Assembly (NCBI GenBank): GCA_900107365.1
Contig: FNPS01000007.1
Span: 124,001-188,000 of the forward strand
DNA: 64,000 nt
From: Flavobacterium aquidurense
Lineage (GTDB): Bacteria > Bacteroidota > Bacteroidia > Flavobacteriales > Flavobacteriaceae
Direction of reading: 5' to 3'
Made by a program: the position numbers and the translations under genes. Within the stretch, counting starts at the first letter, position 1; every line of letters begins with the position of its first letter. Shown here piece after piece: positions 9,476-18,945 of this stretch. Below the pieces are notes generated by a model. The model made no database searches. It had not been told where the DNA came from and worked only from the letters and a program-made list of their open reading frames with translations.

Positions 9476-10669
9476 ATGTACGGTAAAATTAAAGAGCATT
9501 TGCAGAATGAATTGCAAACAATTGAAGAAAGCGGAATTTTTAAGAAAGAACGCATCATAACTTCAGAACAAGGGGCGGAAATAACTATTTCTACTGGAGA
9601 AAAGGTTTTGAATTTTTGTGCCAATAATTATTTAGGGCTTTCTTCTCATCCTGAGGTAGTTCAGGCAGCGAAAGATACAATGGATACGCACGGTTTTGGA
9701 ATGTCTTCTGTTCGATTTATTTGCGGAACACAGGATATTCATAAAACATTGGAAAAAAAGATTGCCGATTTTTATGGAACAGAAGATACAATCTTATATG
9801 CTGCAGCTTTTGATGCAAATGGTGGCGTTTTTGAACCGTTATTAGGAGAAAATGACGCAATTATTTCAGATAGTTTAAATCATGCTTCCATTATAGATGG
9901 GGTTCGTTTGTGTAAAGCAGCTCGTTATCGCTATGAAAATAGCAATATGGAAGATTTAGAAGAACAATTAATAAAAGCGAAAGAAGCCGGGGCTCGTTTT
10001 AAATTAATTGTTACTGATGGAGTGTTCTCTATGGACGGTCTTGTGGCGCCATTAGATAAAATTTGCGATTTGGCAGATAAATACGATGCAATGGTTATGG
10101 TAGACGAATGTCATGCTGCCGGATTTATTGGTGCGACTGGTAAAGGTACGCTGGAAGCAAAAGGTGTAATGGGGCGAGTAGATATTATAACAGGTACGCT
10201 TGGTAAAGCATTAGGTGGTGCAATGGGTGGATATACGACTGCAAAGAAAGAAATTATTGAATTATTGCGTCAACGTTCGAGACCCTATTTATTTTCAAAT
10301 TCCCTTGCGCCGGCAATAGTAGGAGCTTCTATTAAAGTTTTTGAATTATTAGAAAAAGATACTTCATTAAGAGATAAATTAGAATGGAATACTAACTACT
10401 TTAAGGAGGGAATGAAACAAGCAGGTTTTAACATTATTGATGGAGATTCAGCTATAGTACCAGTTATGCTATATGATGCGAAATTATCTCAAACAATGGC
10501 AAACGAACTTTTAAAAGAAGGAATTTACGTAATTGGATTTTTCTTTCCGGTAGTACCAAAAGAGAAGGCAAGAATTAGAGTGCAATTATCAGCTGCCCAT
10601 TCTAAAGAGCATCTAGACAAGGCTATAAATGCGTTTAAAGTTGTCGGACAAAAGTTAAAAGTTATATAA
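9476..10669 (+). CDS. kbl: Glycine C-acetyltransferase (2-amino-3-ketobutyrate CoA ligase)
   Basis: This 397-residue PLP enzyme of the alpha-oxoamine synthase family converts 2-amino-3-oxobutyrate plus CoA to glycine plus acetyl-CoA, the second step of threonine breakdown. The ATG at 9476 ([13 protein letters not shown]) matches the family start; an upstream in-frame start would add 11 unconserved residues. The PLP lysine is Lys244 in [14 protein letters not shown], and the substrate-binding [16 protein letters not shown] is intact. No threonine dehydrogenase gene is adjacent. It follows the AddA-like gene after about 70 bases. Confidence 0.95.
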   Translation: MYGKIKEHLQNELQTIEESGIFKKERIITSEQGAEITISTGEKVLNFCANNYLGLSSHPEVVQAAKDTMDTHGFGMSSVRFICGTQDIHKTLEKKIADFYGTEDTILYAAAFDANGGVFEPLLGENDAIISDSLNHASIIDGVRLCKAARYRYENSNMEDLEEQLIKAKEAGARFKLIVTDGVFSMDGLVAPLDKICDLADKYDAMVMVDECHAAGFIGATGKGTLEAKGVMGRVDIITGTLGKALGGAMGGYTTAKKEIIELLRQRSRPYLFSNSLAPAIVGASIKVFELLEKDTSLRDKLEWNTNYFKEGMKQAGFNIIDGDSAIVPVMLYDAKLSQTMANELLKEGIYVIGFFFPVVPKEKARIRVQLSAAHSKEHLDKAINAFKVVGQKLKVI

Positions 10670-10714
10670 TTCCCATTTTAAATAATTTTTGTAGGTTTTT
10701 TTTAACATTTCATT

Positions 10715-10744
10715 TTGTATTTAAAAATTTTGGTGTTACTTTTG
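10715..10744 (+). promoter_or_regulatory. Strong Bacteroidetes promoter of the OmpA gene
   Basis: TTG (10715-10717), 19 bases, then TACTTTTG (10737-10744), a full match to the consensus. It is followed by an AT-rich leader of about 37 bases before the ATG, as is usual for highly expressed flavobacterial outer-membrane proteins. Confidence 0.8.
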
Positions 10745-10781
10745 TCTGTAATTAACTAAATTGTAATTAAAAAAATTAAGT

Positions 10782-12263
10782 ATGAAACATCTTAACAAAC
10801 TTTTAGTTGCTGTGATGATGGTGATGGGTTTAAGTTCTCACGCACAAGACAGTAACAATCCATGGGCTATCTCTTTTGGAGTTAATGCCGTTGACACTAG
10901 AACCAGTTCTGGTGCTGGACATGGTTTCTTTGATCAACACTTTTCTCAGCTATTCGCTGCTGATGACAACTGGAACATTCTTCCTTCTTTGTCTTACATT
11001 GGAGTGAACAGATATGTAGGTCACGGTTTCTCTGTTGGTTTACAAGGTTCTGTAAACAAAATTGATAAAGCGGTTTATTTCAGACCAAATGCTGTTGGGC
11101 ACGATGGAAGAGGTAATGTAGTTACTAATCCTGGTGATTTAATGTATTATGGAATTGATGCTACTATTAAATATAGCTTCCAGGAATTAATTAAATCTAA
11201 AGTAATTGATCCTTCGTTATCTGTTGGTGGAGGTTATACTTTCATAGGAGATGATAGTTTTGGAACAGTTAACCCAGGTGCTGGTGTTACTTTCTGGTTT
11301 ACAGATGCTATTGGTTTAGAGCTTGCTACTAAATACAAATGGGCTGTTGCTGCTGGTTCTGGAGATAATCCAGGAAGAAATGACTACAATGGAGAAATTG
11401 ATACTCCATCTCATTGGCAACACACTTTAGGTCTTGTATTCAAATTCGGAGGTAAAGATACTGACGGAGACGGAATCTATGACAAAGACGATGCTTGTCC
11501 AGATGTTGCTGGTTTAAAACAATTCAACGGATGTCCTGATACTGACGGAGACGGAATCGTTGACGCTAGTGATGCTTGTCCAGATGTATTCGGTTTAGCT
11601 GCATTAAACGGATGTCCTGATACAGACGGAGACGGAATTGCTGATAAAGATGATGCTTGTCCAGATGTTGCTGGTTTAGCTGCTTTAAAAGGTTGTCCTG
11701 ATACTGACGGAGACGGAATCGCTGATAAAGATGACAAATGTCCTACTGTTGCTGGTCCTAAAGAAAATGGTGGTTGTCCTTTCTTAGACGCTGACAAAGA
11801 TGGTGTTGCTGATAAAGATGATGACTGTCCTACAGTTTATGGTCCTGCTTCTAACAGAGGTTGTCCAGAAGTAACTACTGAAGCTTTAGAAGATCTTAAA
11901 GTTCAAGCTAGAGCGGTTTACTTTAACTCAGGAAAAGCTACTTTCAAAACAGGAGATAAAGAAACTCCAGCTAGATTAGATGCAATCAAACAAATCCTTA
12001 TCAACTATCCAAACGCTAAATTCAGCATTGAAGGACACACAGATAGTACAGGTTCTGTTAAATTGAATCAAAAACTTTCTGAAGATAGAGCTGCTGCTGT
12101 AATGAATGCTTTAATTGAAAGAGGTGTTAATCCAGAGAACTTAGTTTCTAAAGGATTTGGTTCTTCTCAACCAATTGGAAGCAACAAAACTGCTGCAGGT
12201 AAAGCACAAAACAGAAGAACAGAAATTAGACACATTGGTTCTAAATACCAAGGTAAACTATAA
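10782..12263 (+). CDS. OmpA-family outer membrane protein with TSP3 calcium-type repeats
   Basis: The 493-residue product has a signal peptide (cut after SSHA), an N-terminal beta-barrel region (about 30-225), five to six thrombospondin type-3 repeats built on DxDGDGIxDKDDxCP (about 227-365) and a C-terminal OmpA peptidoglycan-binding domain (about 375-490, with [12 protein letters not shown] and [15 protein letters not shown]). Proteins of this type are the major OmpA-like porins of flavobacteria, tying the outer membrane to the wall. It has its own strong promoter and terminator. The codon use is clearly biased to preferred codons, consistent with high expression. Confidence 0.95.
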   Translation: MKHLNKLLVAVMMVMGLSSHAQDSNNPWAISFGVNAVDTRTSSGAGHGFFDQHFSQLFAADDNWNILPSLSYIGVNRYVGHGFSVGLQGSVNKIDKAVYFRPNAVGHDGRGNVVTNPGDLMYYGIDATIKYSFQELIKSKVIDPSLSVGGGYTFIGDDSFGTVNPGAGVTFWFTDAIGLELATKYKWAVAAGSGDNPGRNDYNGEIDTPSHWQHTLGLVFKFGGKDTDGDGIYDKDDACPDVAGLKQFNGCPDTDGDGIVDASDACPDVFGLAALNGCPDTDGDGIADKDDACPDVAGLAALKGCPDTDGDGIADKDDKCPTVAGPKENGGCPFLDADKDGVADKDDDCPTVYGPASNRGCPEVTTEALEDLKVQARAVYFNSGKATFKTGDKETPARLDAIKQILINYPNAKFSIEGHTDSTGSVKLNQKLSEDRAAAVMNALIERGVNPENLVSKGFGSSQPIGSNKTAAGKAQNRRTEIRHIGSKYQGKL

Positions 12264-12284
12264 TTTACTGTTTAAATAAATACT

Positions 12285-12315
12285 AAAAGCCATTCTTAAT
12301 TGAATGGCTTTTTTT
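12285..12315 (+). terminator. Terminator of the OmpA gene
   Basis: Perfect stem AAAAGCCATTC / GAATGGCTTTT with a six-base loop and T-run. It also shows that the in-frame start at 12300 for the next gene is not real, because it lies inside the stem. Confidence 0.92.
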
Positions 12316-12326
12316 ATTTTTATCAA

Positions 12327-15092
12327 ATGATAAATACTTCTTTTTTAGAAAAAATTGCTACCATTGTCATTCGTGATTTTTCAGCAAAACTTGCCGAAAC
12401 AACTATAATTTTGCCAAATAAAAGGGCTAAAGTCTTTTTGATAGAAGCTTTAAAAAAAGAAACTAACAAAACGATTCTTTCTCCTGAAATTATTAGTATC
12501 GAAGATTTTGTGCAAGATGTGGCATCCATTCGTTCTGTAGATTCGATTGAATTATTATTTGAATTTTACGAAGTATATCTTTCTGTTACAGAAAAACAAA
12601 ATCAACAATCATTTGAGCTATTTGCTAATTGGGCAAAAACTCTTTTGCAGGATTTTAATGAAATCGATCGCTATCTTTTAGACCCTTCGCATGTTTTGTC
12701 TTATCTGAAAGATATTGAGGATATTAAAAAATGGGGAATTGAAGTTGAAAACAAAACAAAGCTCTTAGAAAATTATATCGATTTTTGGAAACTGCTGCCA
12801 TTATATTATAAATCGCTCTATGAACATTTGTTAAATAAATCAATTGGCTATCAAGGTCTAATTTACCGTGAAGCAGTTAATAATTTAAATCATTTTTCTA
12901 ATGCAGTTTCGAATCGCACTTTTATTTTTGCTGGTTTTAATGCCTTGAATGCTGCAGAAGAAAAAATAGTGCAACATCTTATCGCTCTGGACCAGGCTAA
13001 AATATATTGGGACGTAGATCAAACTTTTCTAAATGATCCTTATCACGATGCAGGCCTCTTTGTTCGACGTTTTAAAGAAAACTGGAAACATTATAAAGCA
13101 AATCCTTTTGAATGGATTGTAGATGACTTTTCTCAATCTAAGAATATTCACGTAATAGGCACTCCAAAAACGATTGGGCAGGCAAAACTTGCAGGTAGTA
13201 TTATAGAAAATATCATTACTGAAAACGAAATTTCTTCTCTTGATAAAGTTGCAATTGTTCTTGGTGAAGAAAATCTTCTTATGCCTGTTTTGTATGCATT
13301 GCCATCTTCTGTTGGTGCACTTAATATAACAATGGGATATTCAGGTAAGAATAATCCATCGCAAATATTGATTGCCAAATTGTTTAAAATGCATACCAAT
13401 GCGCTTTCAAGAAAAAGCGACAGTTATGTGCTTTATTACAAAGATGTACTTGATGTTCTGACTCATCCTTTAGTTGAGCCCTATGCCAACGCGGGTAATC
13501 TCGTTAAGATTATTAAAGAGAATAATTATACTTTCATTACTCATAACAGGCTTGTTGAGCTTAATTCCAATCCATCAAATCTATTTCTCCTGTTATTTAA
13601 AAAGTGGGAAAACGGTGCGGTGGCAGTTCTTGAGAATATTTCGACACTTTTACTCTTAATAAAAGAAAATTTCAGCAATGACAATGAAGAGGAGAAAATA
13701 GCTAAAGCTTTTGTTTATGCCATTTTTAAAGTCATCAATAAATTGACTAATTATTACCTGCAACATAAACATATTGATAATATAGATACTTTATATGCGA
13801 TTTATAAACAAGTTATTGATGTAGCGGAGGTATCGTTTGAAGGGGAGCCGCTGCGTGGATTACAAATCATGGGTGTTTTAGAGAGTCGTGTTCTGGATTT
13901 TGAAACGGTTATTGTAACTTCTATGAACGAAGGGAAGTTTCCGGCCGGAAAATCTCAAAATTCTTTTATTCCATATGATGTAAAGAAAGAATTAGGTCTT
14001 CCAACATTCAAAGAAAAAGACGCCATTTATACCTATCATTTTTATCACTTATTACAAAGGGCTAAAAATATATATTTAATTTATAATACAGAAAATGACG
14101 GTTTAGATGCTGGTGAGCGAAGCCGTTTTATAACACAGTTGGAAGTGGAGAAACAAAGAAAACATAATCTTACTTTTGATATTTATAATCCTGTTTTGCC
14201 AACGACTGCGTACCAGCCAATGGTTGTTCCGAAATCAGAGGCAGTTATGGAGCGTCTAAGGGAAATTGCTACAGCTGGTTTTTCTCCATCGGCATTGACT
14301 AGTTATATTCGAAATCCGATTGACTTTTATTTCCAAAAAATACTTCGTATCAGAGAAGTAGAAGAAGTAGAAGAAAATATCGCTTTAAATACATTGGGAA
14401 CAATTATTCATGAAACTTTGAAAGCACTTTACGAGCCTTTCATAACTAAATTTATTTCAGAAAGTGATATTTCAAATTGCTTTAAATTGTTAGACGACGA
14501 AGTTTTAAAACAATTTAAATTGGTTTATAAAGAAGGTGAAATAAAAAAAGGACGAAACCTTTTAGCTTTTGAAGTGGCGAAACGTAATGTTTCTAATTTT
14601 CTGAAGATGGAATTAGAATCGATTCAAAATGGCGATGCTATTCAGATAATTGCGTTGGAACAAACTTACGCACGTGAGTTAATTCATCCAAGTTTGCCTT
14701 TTCCTGTTTTAATTAAAGGAAATGTTGACAGAATTGAGTTACGCAACGGAAAAATAAGAATCATTGATTATAAGACCGGAAAAGTTGAAAAGACGAATGT
14801 AGTGTTGAAATCCTGGAAGGGATTAACACAAGAGCTTAAAAACGATAAAATTATTCAGGTTTTGGCCTATGCGTTTATGTTTGAAATGGAAGCCAAAGAT
14901 TTTCCGGTAGAAGTTGGAATTATTTCTTTTAAAAACCTAAAATCTGGATTTTTGCCTTTTGGATTTAAAGAAGAGAAAGAATTGGATACAATCGTAACTA
15001 AAGAAATTCTGAAGAACTATCTGGAAGAAATTGTACTACTGTTAAACGAAATATTTGATGCTAACATTCCTTTTGAAGAAAAAATACTATAA
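12327..15092 (+). CDS. AddB-like PD-(D/E)XK nuclease/inactivated helicase
   Basis: From the ATG at 12327 the product is 921 residues. There is no good Walker A motif (TTIILPNKRAKVFLIEA stands in its place), as in AddB-type subunits of Bacteroidetes. The C terminus has a RecB-family nuclease domain with FSPSALTSYIRNPIDFYF, the GTIIHETLKALYEPF helix and RIIDYKTGKVEK near residue 810, which carries the Asp...Tyr-Lys metal and catalytic residues. With the AddA-like protein at 6246 it would form the double-strand-break resection complex. The start was chosen because MINTSFLEKIA follows the terminator. The family is firm; pairing with 6246 is inferred. Confidence 0.82.
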   Translation: MINTSFLEKIATIVIRDFSAKLAETTIILPNKRAKVFLIEALKKETNKTILSPEIISIEDFVQDVASIRSVDSIELLFEFYEVYLSVTEKQNQQSFELFANWAKTLLQDFNEIDRYLLDPSHVLSYLKDIEDIKKWGIEVENKTKLLENYIDFWKLLPLYYKSLYEHLLNKSIGYQGLIYREAVNNLNHFSNAVSNRTFIFAGFNALNAAEEKIVQHLIALDQAKIYWDVDQTFLNDPYHDAGLFVRRFKENWKHYKANPFEWIVDDFSQSKNIHVIGTPKTIGQAKLAGSIIENIITENEISSLDKVAIVLGEENLLMPVLYALPSSVGALNITMGYSGKNNPSQILIAKLFKMHTNALSRKSDSYVLYYKDVLDVLTHPLVEPYANAGNLVKIIKENNYTFITHNRLVELNSNPSNLFLLLFKKWENGAVAVLENISTLLLLIKENFSNDNEEEKIAKAFVYAIFKVINKLTNYYLQHKHIDNIDTLYAIYKQVIDVAEVSFEGEPLRGLQIMGVLESRVLDFETVIVTSMNEGKFPAGKSQNSFIPYDVKKELGLPTFKEKDAIYTYHFYHLLQRAKNIYLIYNTENDGLDAGERSRFITQLEVEKQRKHNLTFDIYNPVLPTTAYQPMVVPKSEAVMERLREIATAGFSPSALTSYIRNPIDFYFQKILRIREVEEVEENIALNTLGTIIHETLKALYEPFITKFISESDISNCFKLLDDEVLKQFKLVYKEGEIKKGRNLLAFEVAKRNVSNFLKMELESIQNGDAIQIIALEQTYARELIHPSLPFPVLIKGNVDRIELRNGKIRIIDYKTGKVEKTNVVLKSWKGLTQELKNDKIIQVLAYAFMFEMEAKDFPVEVGIISFKNLKSGFLPFGFKEEKELDTIVTKEILKNYLEEIVLLLNEIFDANIPFEEKIL

Positions 15093-15419
15093 AAATAAAA
15101 AGGTTTTGTTTCGATGTTTCTTTTAATATGATTTTTCCTTTAAAATCTGTTTGCTTTTTTTTCTTTTCAAAAGTAATTCTAGACGTTTTTAGAATGAAGT
15201 ATTTTGAAATACTATATAAATCTTTTCTAAGTTTGAAAAAATAGCGCTAAGTATCAATATGTTGATTGAATTTTCCGAATCCTAATGTTGTATTTTTAAA
15301 GAAATATTCTCTTTTTGTTAGTTTTTGTTGCTTACTGTGTTTTAATAACGACTAAAAAGTACAGTATAAATAAAAGTGATTTTTTGTCTTCAAATCAGGC
15401 GTTTTTTAACAAGTGTTTG

Positions 15420-15450
15420 TTGAGCAATTACGAATATTAAAATATCTTTG
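15420..15450 (+). promoter_or_regulatory. Orphan promoter in the 15.1-15.6 kb gap
   Basis: TTG (15420-15422), 20 bases, then TATCTTTG (15443-15450), an exact Bacteroidetes promoter, but with no open reading frame of any size downstream on the plus strand before the 15557 terminator. The rest of the 508-base gap (15093-15415) is AT-rich with no feature I can name. Confidence 0.5.
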
Positions 15451-15453
15451 GCC

Positions 15454-15598
15454 CATCTAAAAATAAGGGTTCAATCGATTTGATATGGTCAAGCATATTT
15501 AAATCAAAAAATATATATTATTACAATAATTAAGATTTTTTGCCCCCACAAATGATAAAAAGGCTGTTTCAAAATTATTTTGAAATGGCCTTTTTTGA
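15454..15598 (+). ncRNA. Candidate small RNA between orphan promoter and terminator
   Basis: A transcript starting a few bases after the -7 box at 15443-15450 would be about 140 bases long and end at the stem-loop 15557-15595. It holds only a five-codon ORF. The stem could instead serve only the converging hydrolase gene. No known RNA family was recognised, so this is an inference from the promoter-terminator pair. Confidence 0.3.
15557..15598. terminator. Bidirectional terminator
   Basis: A 19-bp stem (two G-T pairs) with A-run on one side and T-run on the other. It lies directly past the stop of the minus-strand hydrolase gene and would also end transcription from the left. Confidence 0.88.
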
Positions 15599-15600
15599 TT

Positions 15601-16383
15601 TTATTTGCCAAAAAACTCCTGTAAGATGGGTTTTAATTCTTCTTTATTTTCTATTTGACTCATATGTCCATCTTCAAATAAAACTAATTCGACAGTTGTA
15701 TCTTCAATTTGAGAAAGGCTGTCTTCATAATTTAAAACCGGATCTTTTTTGCCTAAAACTAATAGAACCGGAAATCTATTTTCGTGTAAAAACACTTCAC
15801 GATCTTTTCTTATTTTCATTCCTTCAAGAGAGGCTATAATTCCTTGTAAAGGAGTTTTTAACGCTTGTTCTTTTATCTTTTCAATTTCATCTGCTAATCT
15901 GGTTCTATTATTCTCACTAAATAAATTGGCAATCGCTAAACTAACAAAACTCACATAATTTTGTTTTACGGCTTTTATGGCACGAGTTCGATTCAATTTT
16001 TTTTCAGCGCTGTCTTCTTTTGATGTTGAATTTAGTAAAACTAATTTCTGAATATTTTTCGGATATAATTCGGCGAAAGCCAAACCAACATAACCTCCCA
16101 TAGAATGCCCTAAGATAATTGCTTTTTCAATCTTTAATGAAGCTAAAACTTCCTGAACAGCATTTGCATTTTCTTCCATAGTATGAACGTAACCTAAACA
16201 ATCTGATTCGCCATGACCTAATAAGTCAATTGTAATAACGCGATATTGTCTTGAAAAAAGATGGACATATTCCTGCCACATTTTTTTGTTTTCCAGAAAG
16301 CCGTGCAGCAATACAATTGCATTTCCTTCTCCCGAATCGGTATACGATATTTTGGTATTTTTATAGGCGATGTTTTTCAACAT
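15601..16383 (-). CDS. Alpha/beta-fold hydrolase
   Basis: This is a 260-residue cytoplasmic protein with the full alpha/beta hydrolase triad: nucleophile Ser94 in GHSMGGY, Asp214 in LGKKDPVLNYED and His240 in FEDGHMSQIEN, plus the oxyanion motif LLHGF near residue 27. It resembles MenH/BioH-like and general esterase members, but neither the sequence nor the neighbours fix the substrate. It is a single-gene unit with its own terminator; the preceding gene on this strand is the aminopeptidase gene, which has its own terminator. Confidence 0.88.
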   Translation of the reverse strand: MLKNIAYKNTKISYTDSGEGNAIVLLHGFLENKKMWQEYVHLFSRQYRVITIDLLGHGESDCLGYVHTMEENANAVQEVLASLKIEKAIILGHSMGGYVGLAFAELYPKNIQKLVLLNSTSKEDSAEKKLNRTRAIKAVKQNYVSFVSLAIANLFSENNRTRLADEIEKIKEQALKTPLQGIIASLEGMKIRKDREVFLHENRFPVLLVLGKKDPVLNYEDSLSQIEDTTVELVLFEDGHMSQIENKEELKPILQEFFGK

Positions 16384-16508
16384 AAGAATTTAAATTTTAA
16401 GGTACAAAGATAAGAAAGCACAAGCTGTATAAGAAATATATAGGCTTTTGAGTTACTATTTACTTTATAGTGTTATTGTATTTTTTATGTCAAATTATTT
16501 TTGTGATA

Positions 16509-16539
16509 AAAAAACGGCTTTCATTTCTGAAAACCGTTT
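16509..16539 (-). terminator. Terminator of the aminopeptidase P gene
   Basis: The stem AAACGG-TTTCA / TGAAA-CCGTTT with one mismatch is followed on the minus strand by a T-run. It lies about 55 bases past the 16593 stop. Confidence 0.8.
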
Positions 16540-16592
16540 CTGTTCTTTAACCCATTAAAAAAGCAAATAGAAAAATCTTTCTCATCGCGAGA

Positions 16593-17885
16593 CTATGAGT
16601 TCATTAAACTTTCAATCTCATCCACTTCAACCGGAATGTTACGCATTAAGTTAAACGGAGCTCCTTTTTCCTGAACCACAACGTTGTCTTCCAGACGAAT
16701 TCCGAAACCTTCAGCTGGAATATAAATTCCCGGTTCAACTGTAAAAACCATATTGGCTTTCATTGGTTCATGAAGTAATCCGTAATCGTGTGTATCTAAT
16801 CCCATGTGGTGTGAAGTTCCGTGCATGAAATATTTTTTGTAAGCTGGCCAATCCTGATTTTCGTTCTGAACATCCGCTTTGTCGATTAAACCCAAACCTA
16901 ACAATTCAGAAGTCATGATTTTACCCACTTCTATATGATATTGTTTCCAAAGCGTTCCTGGAGTCAACATTGTTGTCGCTTCATTCTTAACACGCAAAAC
17001 TGCATTATAAACCGCTTTTTGTCTTTCAGAGAATTTTCCCGAAACCGGAATCGTTCTCGTCATATCGCTTGAATAATTTGCATATTCTGCCGCAACGTCT
17101 AATAAAATCAAATCTCCCGCTTTACATTGTTGGTTGTTTTCGATATAATGCAAAACGTTCGCATTATTTCCCGAAGCAATAATTGGCGTGTAAGCAAAAC
17201 CTTTAGATCGGTTACGAATGAATTCGTGTGCCAATTCGGCCTCAATTTCATATTCCGTAACATTTGGTTTTACAAACGATAATAATCTGCGGAAACCTTT
17301 TTCTGTAATATCACAGGCTTGCTGAATCAAATCGATTTCTTCGCTTTCTTTTATAGAACGAATACGCTGTAAAATTGGGTTGCTTTTCGCTACATTGTGT
17401 GCTGGATAACGCTCTTTCCACCATTTTATAAAACGAGCTTCACGCGTTTCAGTTTCAACAGTCGCACGGTAATGTTCGTTGGTGTTGATGTACATCGTAT
17501 CTGCATACGTCATCATCTCGTTCAAAATTTTATGAAAATCCTGCAACCAGTAAACCGTTCTGATTCCCGAAACCTGATAGGCGCGTTCTTTGCTTAATTT
17601 TTCGCCTTCCCAAACTGCAATATGATCGTTGGTTTCTTTCAGGAAAAGCATTTCTTTTTGGTTCTCATAAGGCGCATCCGGAAACAAAAGCAAAATGCTT
17701 TCTTCCTGATCAACGCCGCTCAGATAAAAAATATCTCTGTGTTGCGCAAACGGCAAAGTACTGTCAGCACTAATTGGGTAAATGTCATTTGAATTGAAAA
17801 CGGCAACCGAATTAGGTTTCATTTCTGCCGTGAATTTTCTGCGATTTTTTACAAAAAGAGCGCTGTTTATTTGATGATATTTCAT
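16593..17885 (-). CDS. Xaa-Pro aminopeptidase (aminopeptidase P family, M24B)
   Basis: A 430-residue metallopeptidase that removes N-terminal residues preceding proline. There is an N-terminal creatinase-like domain (about 1-170) and a C-terminal pita-bread domain. The metal ligands are visible: LLDVAAEYANYSSDMTRT (two Asp), GTSHHMGLDTHD (His), FTVEPGIYIP (Glu) and GIRLEDNVVV (Glu). Length and motifs match PepP. It lacks a signal peptide, so it acts in the cytoplasm. It lies alone on the minus strand beside a repeat-rich gap. Confidence 0.93.
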   Translation of the reverse strand: MKYHQINSALFVKNRRKFTAEMKPNSVAVFNSNDIYPISADSTLPFAQHRDIFYLSGVDQEESILLLFPDAPYENQKEMLFLKETNDHIAVWEGEKLSKERAYQVSGIRTVYWLQDFHKILNEMMTYADTMYINTNEHYRATVETETREARFIKWWKERYPAHNVAKSNPILQRIRSIKESEEIDLIQQACDITEKGFRRLLSFVKPNVTEYEIEAELAHEFIRNRSKGFAYTPIIASGNNANVLHYIENNQQCKAGDLILLDVAAEYANYSSDMTRTIPVSGKFSERQKAVYNAVLRVKNEATTMLTPGTLWKQYHIEVGKIMTSELLGLGLIDKADVQNENQDWPAYKKYFMHGTSHHMGLDTHDYGLLHEPMKANMVFTVEPGIYIPAEGFGIRLEDNVVVQEKGAPFNLMRNIPVEVDEIESLMNS

Positions 17886-18011
17886 AATAACTTAATTTTT
17901 GAACTTCGAATTTCAAAATTAGTGATTTTTGAATAAGTGGCGCACAGTTGATTTCTTAAAGTTTTATTATTTGTTTGGGATTTTTTTAAGGCCAGTTTTG
18001 TCTGCGTAATC

Positions 18012-18113
18012 TTGTCATTTCGAGGCACGAGAAATCCTCGCAAGTAACTCGACAAAGATTGCGTTCCGGTGGCGGAGCTACTTGCGGGGATTTCTCCTCC
18101 ATCGAAATGACAA
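18012..18113. repeat. REP-type long imperfect palindrome
   Basis: About 40-base arms, each beginning TTGTCATTTCGA at its outer end and running into CGCAAGTA-CTC, face each other around a short centre. A half copy lies at 60905-60976. Such palindromes are dispersed in flavobacterial intergenic DNA. The gap 17886-18405 holds this element and the direct repeat at 18184; nothing else is recognised. Confidence 0.8.
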
Positions 18114-18183
18114 TATTGAGGAAATCTCAGCAGCTTAGCAACTCAGAATCTTAGAAGCTTAATAAGGGCGTGTCCCTCCGGGC

Positions 18184-18250
18184 CGGGCTTTCGGCTATAT
18201 CTTTTATTTCGCTCCGCTTCATAAAAGGATACCGCCTCAATCCCTCACGC
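18184..18250 (+). repeat. 67-bp direct repeat, copy A
   Basis: It matches 20597-20663 at 65 of 67 positions. It includes CGGGCTTTCGGCTATATC and a small stem ATCTTTTAT / ATAAAAGGAT. Weaker similarity continues on both sides (ACTCAGAATCTTA upstream; TTTTTCAATTGT and TTTGTATATTG downstream), so the duplicated module is nearer 180 bases. It lies about 155 bases before a gene, as does copy B. Confidence 0.85.
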
Positions 18251-18405
18251 GAATCTTGGATTTAAAAGAATTTTTTGTTGCATAAGAGAATAATTTTTCA
18301 ATTGTAGATTTTGTATATTGTCTCGCAGATTTTGAAATCATATGTACTATAAATAGTAAAAGATATTTTAACCTAACCTTATAAATAAATCACACAGCGA
18401 ATAGA

Positions 18406-18945
18406 ATGGCAGCAATTTTTGAAAAATTAAAACTGAGAGAACAATTTGAGTATCAGTTAGAAATTGATAAAGATGTTTTTTTTGATAACCTTAAACAAAT
18501 TGTAGACAAAGGTAATTCTAGTGATCTTTTTTCGAGGCAGTTTGATAAATACATTGATGGTGATAATGATTATATTGGATCTGTTTATAAGGATAATTTC
18601 AGAATAAGAAAACGCTATGAACTTTTTAATAATAATAGTTCGATTGCAATTGGAAAAATTAATATTAAGAACAATACTGTTTCAATAAGTACTTCAGTAA
18701 CTGCTTTTAACCATAGCAATGTTTATGCGCCAATAGTGTTTCTGGTTCTTTATGTTGGATTTTCAATTTTAGGGCATTCTCATTTTCCAGAATTATTTTT
18801 GATTTTCTTTAGAAGTATAACCATTCTTTATATTTCACTAATTGTCTTACTTTTTGTTTTAATGAGAAAAGCTGTCGCGAATTTGAGTAGTGAATTAGAA
18901 GCGGATTTCGATTTTATTCAAATAAAAAATAAAAAAAATCAATGA
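18406..18945 (+). CDS. Hypothetical membrane protein
   Basis: A 179-residue protein of unknown family. The N-terminal 100 residues are polar; two adjacent hydrophobic segments (about 106-123 and 130-150) are followed by a short charged tail ending EADFDFIQIKNKKNQ. The stop overlaps the start of the LRR gene by four bases (ATGA), so the two are translationally coupled. The last 70 residues recur as a fragment at 20314-20526, showing that this locus has been duplicated and broken. It lies between the two 67-bp direct repeats. Confidence 0.75.
   Translation: MAAIFEKLKLREQFEYQLEIDKDVFFDNLKQIVDKGNSSDLFSRQFDKYIDGDNDYIGSVYKDNFRIRKRYELFNNNSSIAIGKINIKNNTVSISTSVTAFNHSNVYAPIVFLVLYVGFSILGHSHFPELFLIFFRSITILYISLIVLLFVLMRKAVANLSSELEADFDFIQIKNKKNQ

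Noticed and set aside
11477..11797. Open frame on the minus strand inside the OmpA gene
   Set aside because: It is the mirror of the repetitive TSP3 codons; composition and position show that it is a shadow.
12300..12326. Earlier start for the AddB-like gene
   Set aside because: It lies within the terminator stem of the OmpA gene; the ATG at 12327 gives the sensible N terminus.
18012..18113. Insertion-sequence terminal repeats
   Set aside because: There is no transposase gene between or beside the arms; the element is a single short palindrome of the REP kind.
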